From an uncultured Bacteroidales bacterium (lineage in GTDB: Bacteria; Bacteroidota; Bacteroidia; Bacteroidales; UBA932), in the NCBI GenBank assembly GCA_900316795.1, contig ONEF01000019.1, forward strand, positions 1 through 33,785: a stretch of 33,785 bases of DNA, written 5' to 3'. The notes beneath the pieces are model-generated. The model did no database searches. It worked only from the letters and a program-made list of their open reading frames with translations, and had not been told where the DNA came from. The position numbers and the translations under genes were made by a program. This document shows, one piece after another, positions 33,736-33,785 of this stretch; position 1 is the first letter of the stretch; every line of letters begins with the position of its first letter.

Positions 33736-33785
33736 TCACCGGTCTTGAAGGTAGAAAGAATCAAGAAGTTTGTCCACCACCTCAA
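33736..33785 (-). CDS. C-terminus of an unknown protein, possibly a transposase-associated gene (partial)
   Basis: On the minus strand, entering from the window edge, the frame reads EVVDKLLDSFYLQDR and ends at TGA (33736-33738), three bases before the first palindromic repeat. Helical and charged, it looks like a real C-terminus. Attribution to a mobile element relies only on the flanking repeats. Confidence 0.3.
   Translation of the reverse strand, partial: EVVDKLLDSFYLQDR

Noticed and set aside
33741..33762. Similarity between the 18-bp repeat unit (TCTTGAAGGAAAG) and TCTTGAAGGTAGAAAG in the right-end frame
   Set aside because: The match is short and interrupted, and the second lies in a different coding context; probably chance.
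1..33785. CRISPR array, prophage or defence island
   Set aside because: No regularly spaced direct repeats of CRISPR size, no phage structural genes and no recognisable defence genes were seen.

Overview
The window reads as a piece of a Bacteroidota (Bacteroidales-type) chromosome, probably a contig from a gut or similar anaerobe. The evidence is a SecA of about 1100 residues with the internal insertion common in this phylum, a thrS-infC-rpmI-rplT-lepB run, an rpmB-rpmG-DUF4295-ftsY run, several lipoproteins, Bacteroidota-restricted families (DUF4199, DUF4295, DUF4296, a DUF6427-like membrane protein), promoter boxes of the TTTG/TAnnTTTG type, and almost no Shine-Dalgarno sequences. Placement below order is not possible from the sequence alone.

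Layout. 1-91 is the terminus of an IS3-family (IS150-like) element on the minus strand. A beta-propeller lipoprotein gene (minus) is divergent from secA; lpd follows, then tRNA-Val(GAC), which lies antisense inside the 3' end of a 5'-nucleotidase lipoprotein gene. 8.3-9.9 kb holds a small surface-modification pair (hexapeptide acetyltransferase and an AT-rich membrane acyltransferase), followed on the minus strand by a polyprenyl-phosphate-type glycosyltransferase and a DUF4199 protein. 11.8-20.8 kb is a plus-strand translation and secretion block: thrS, infC, rpmI, rplT, lepB, rpmB, rpmG, DUF4295, ftsY, pheT, ending in a strong terminator. 20.9-21.36 kb is a gene-free stretch with unusual base composition and repeats. 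An HD-domain hydrolase, a 66-residue membrane protein and a GH18 lipoprotein follow. A five-gene minus-strand operon (DUF4296 lipoprotein, amidohydrolase, radical SAM, dtd, deoC) occupies 23.6-27.7 kb. It is divergent from a plus-strand run of polysaccharide deacetylase, purD, DUF6427-like protein, dacB and a class I aminotransferase. The right end (about 33.64-33.785 kb) carries paired palindromic repeats and the tail of a coding region, probably another insertion sequence.

Most of the window is ordinary housekeeping DNA. I found no phage, CRISPR array or new defence or biosynthetic system. The best observations concern gene expression and local structure: infC appears to start at AUC behind a perfect Shine-Dalgarno; three lipoprotein genes have -7 boxes so close to the ATG that their mRNAs should be leaderless or nearly so; an 18-bp tandem repeat begins exactly at the aminotransferase stop codon; a spaced repeat array sits directly upstream of the HD-gene promoter; and several enzymes carry low-complexity loop insertions. 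Both window ends lie in mobile-element termini, which would fit an assembly contig broken at repeats.
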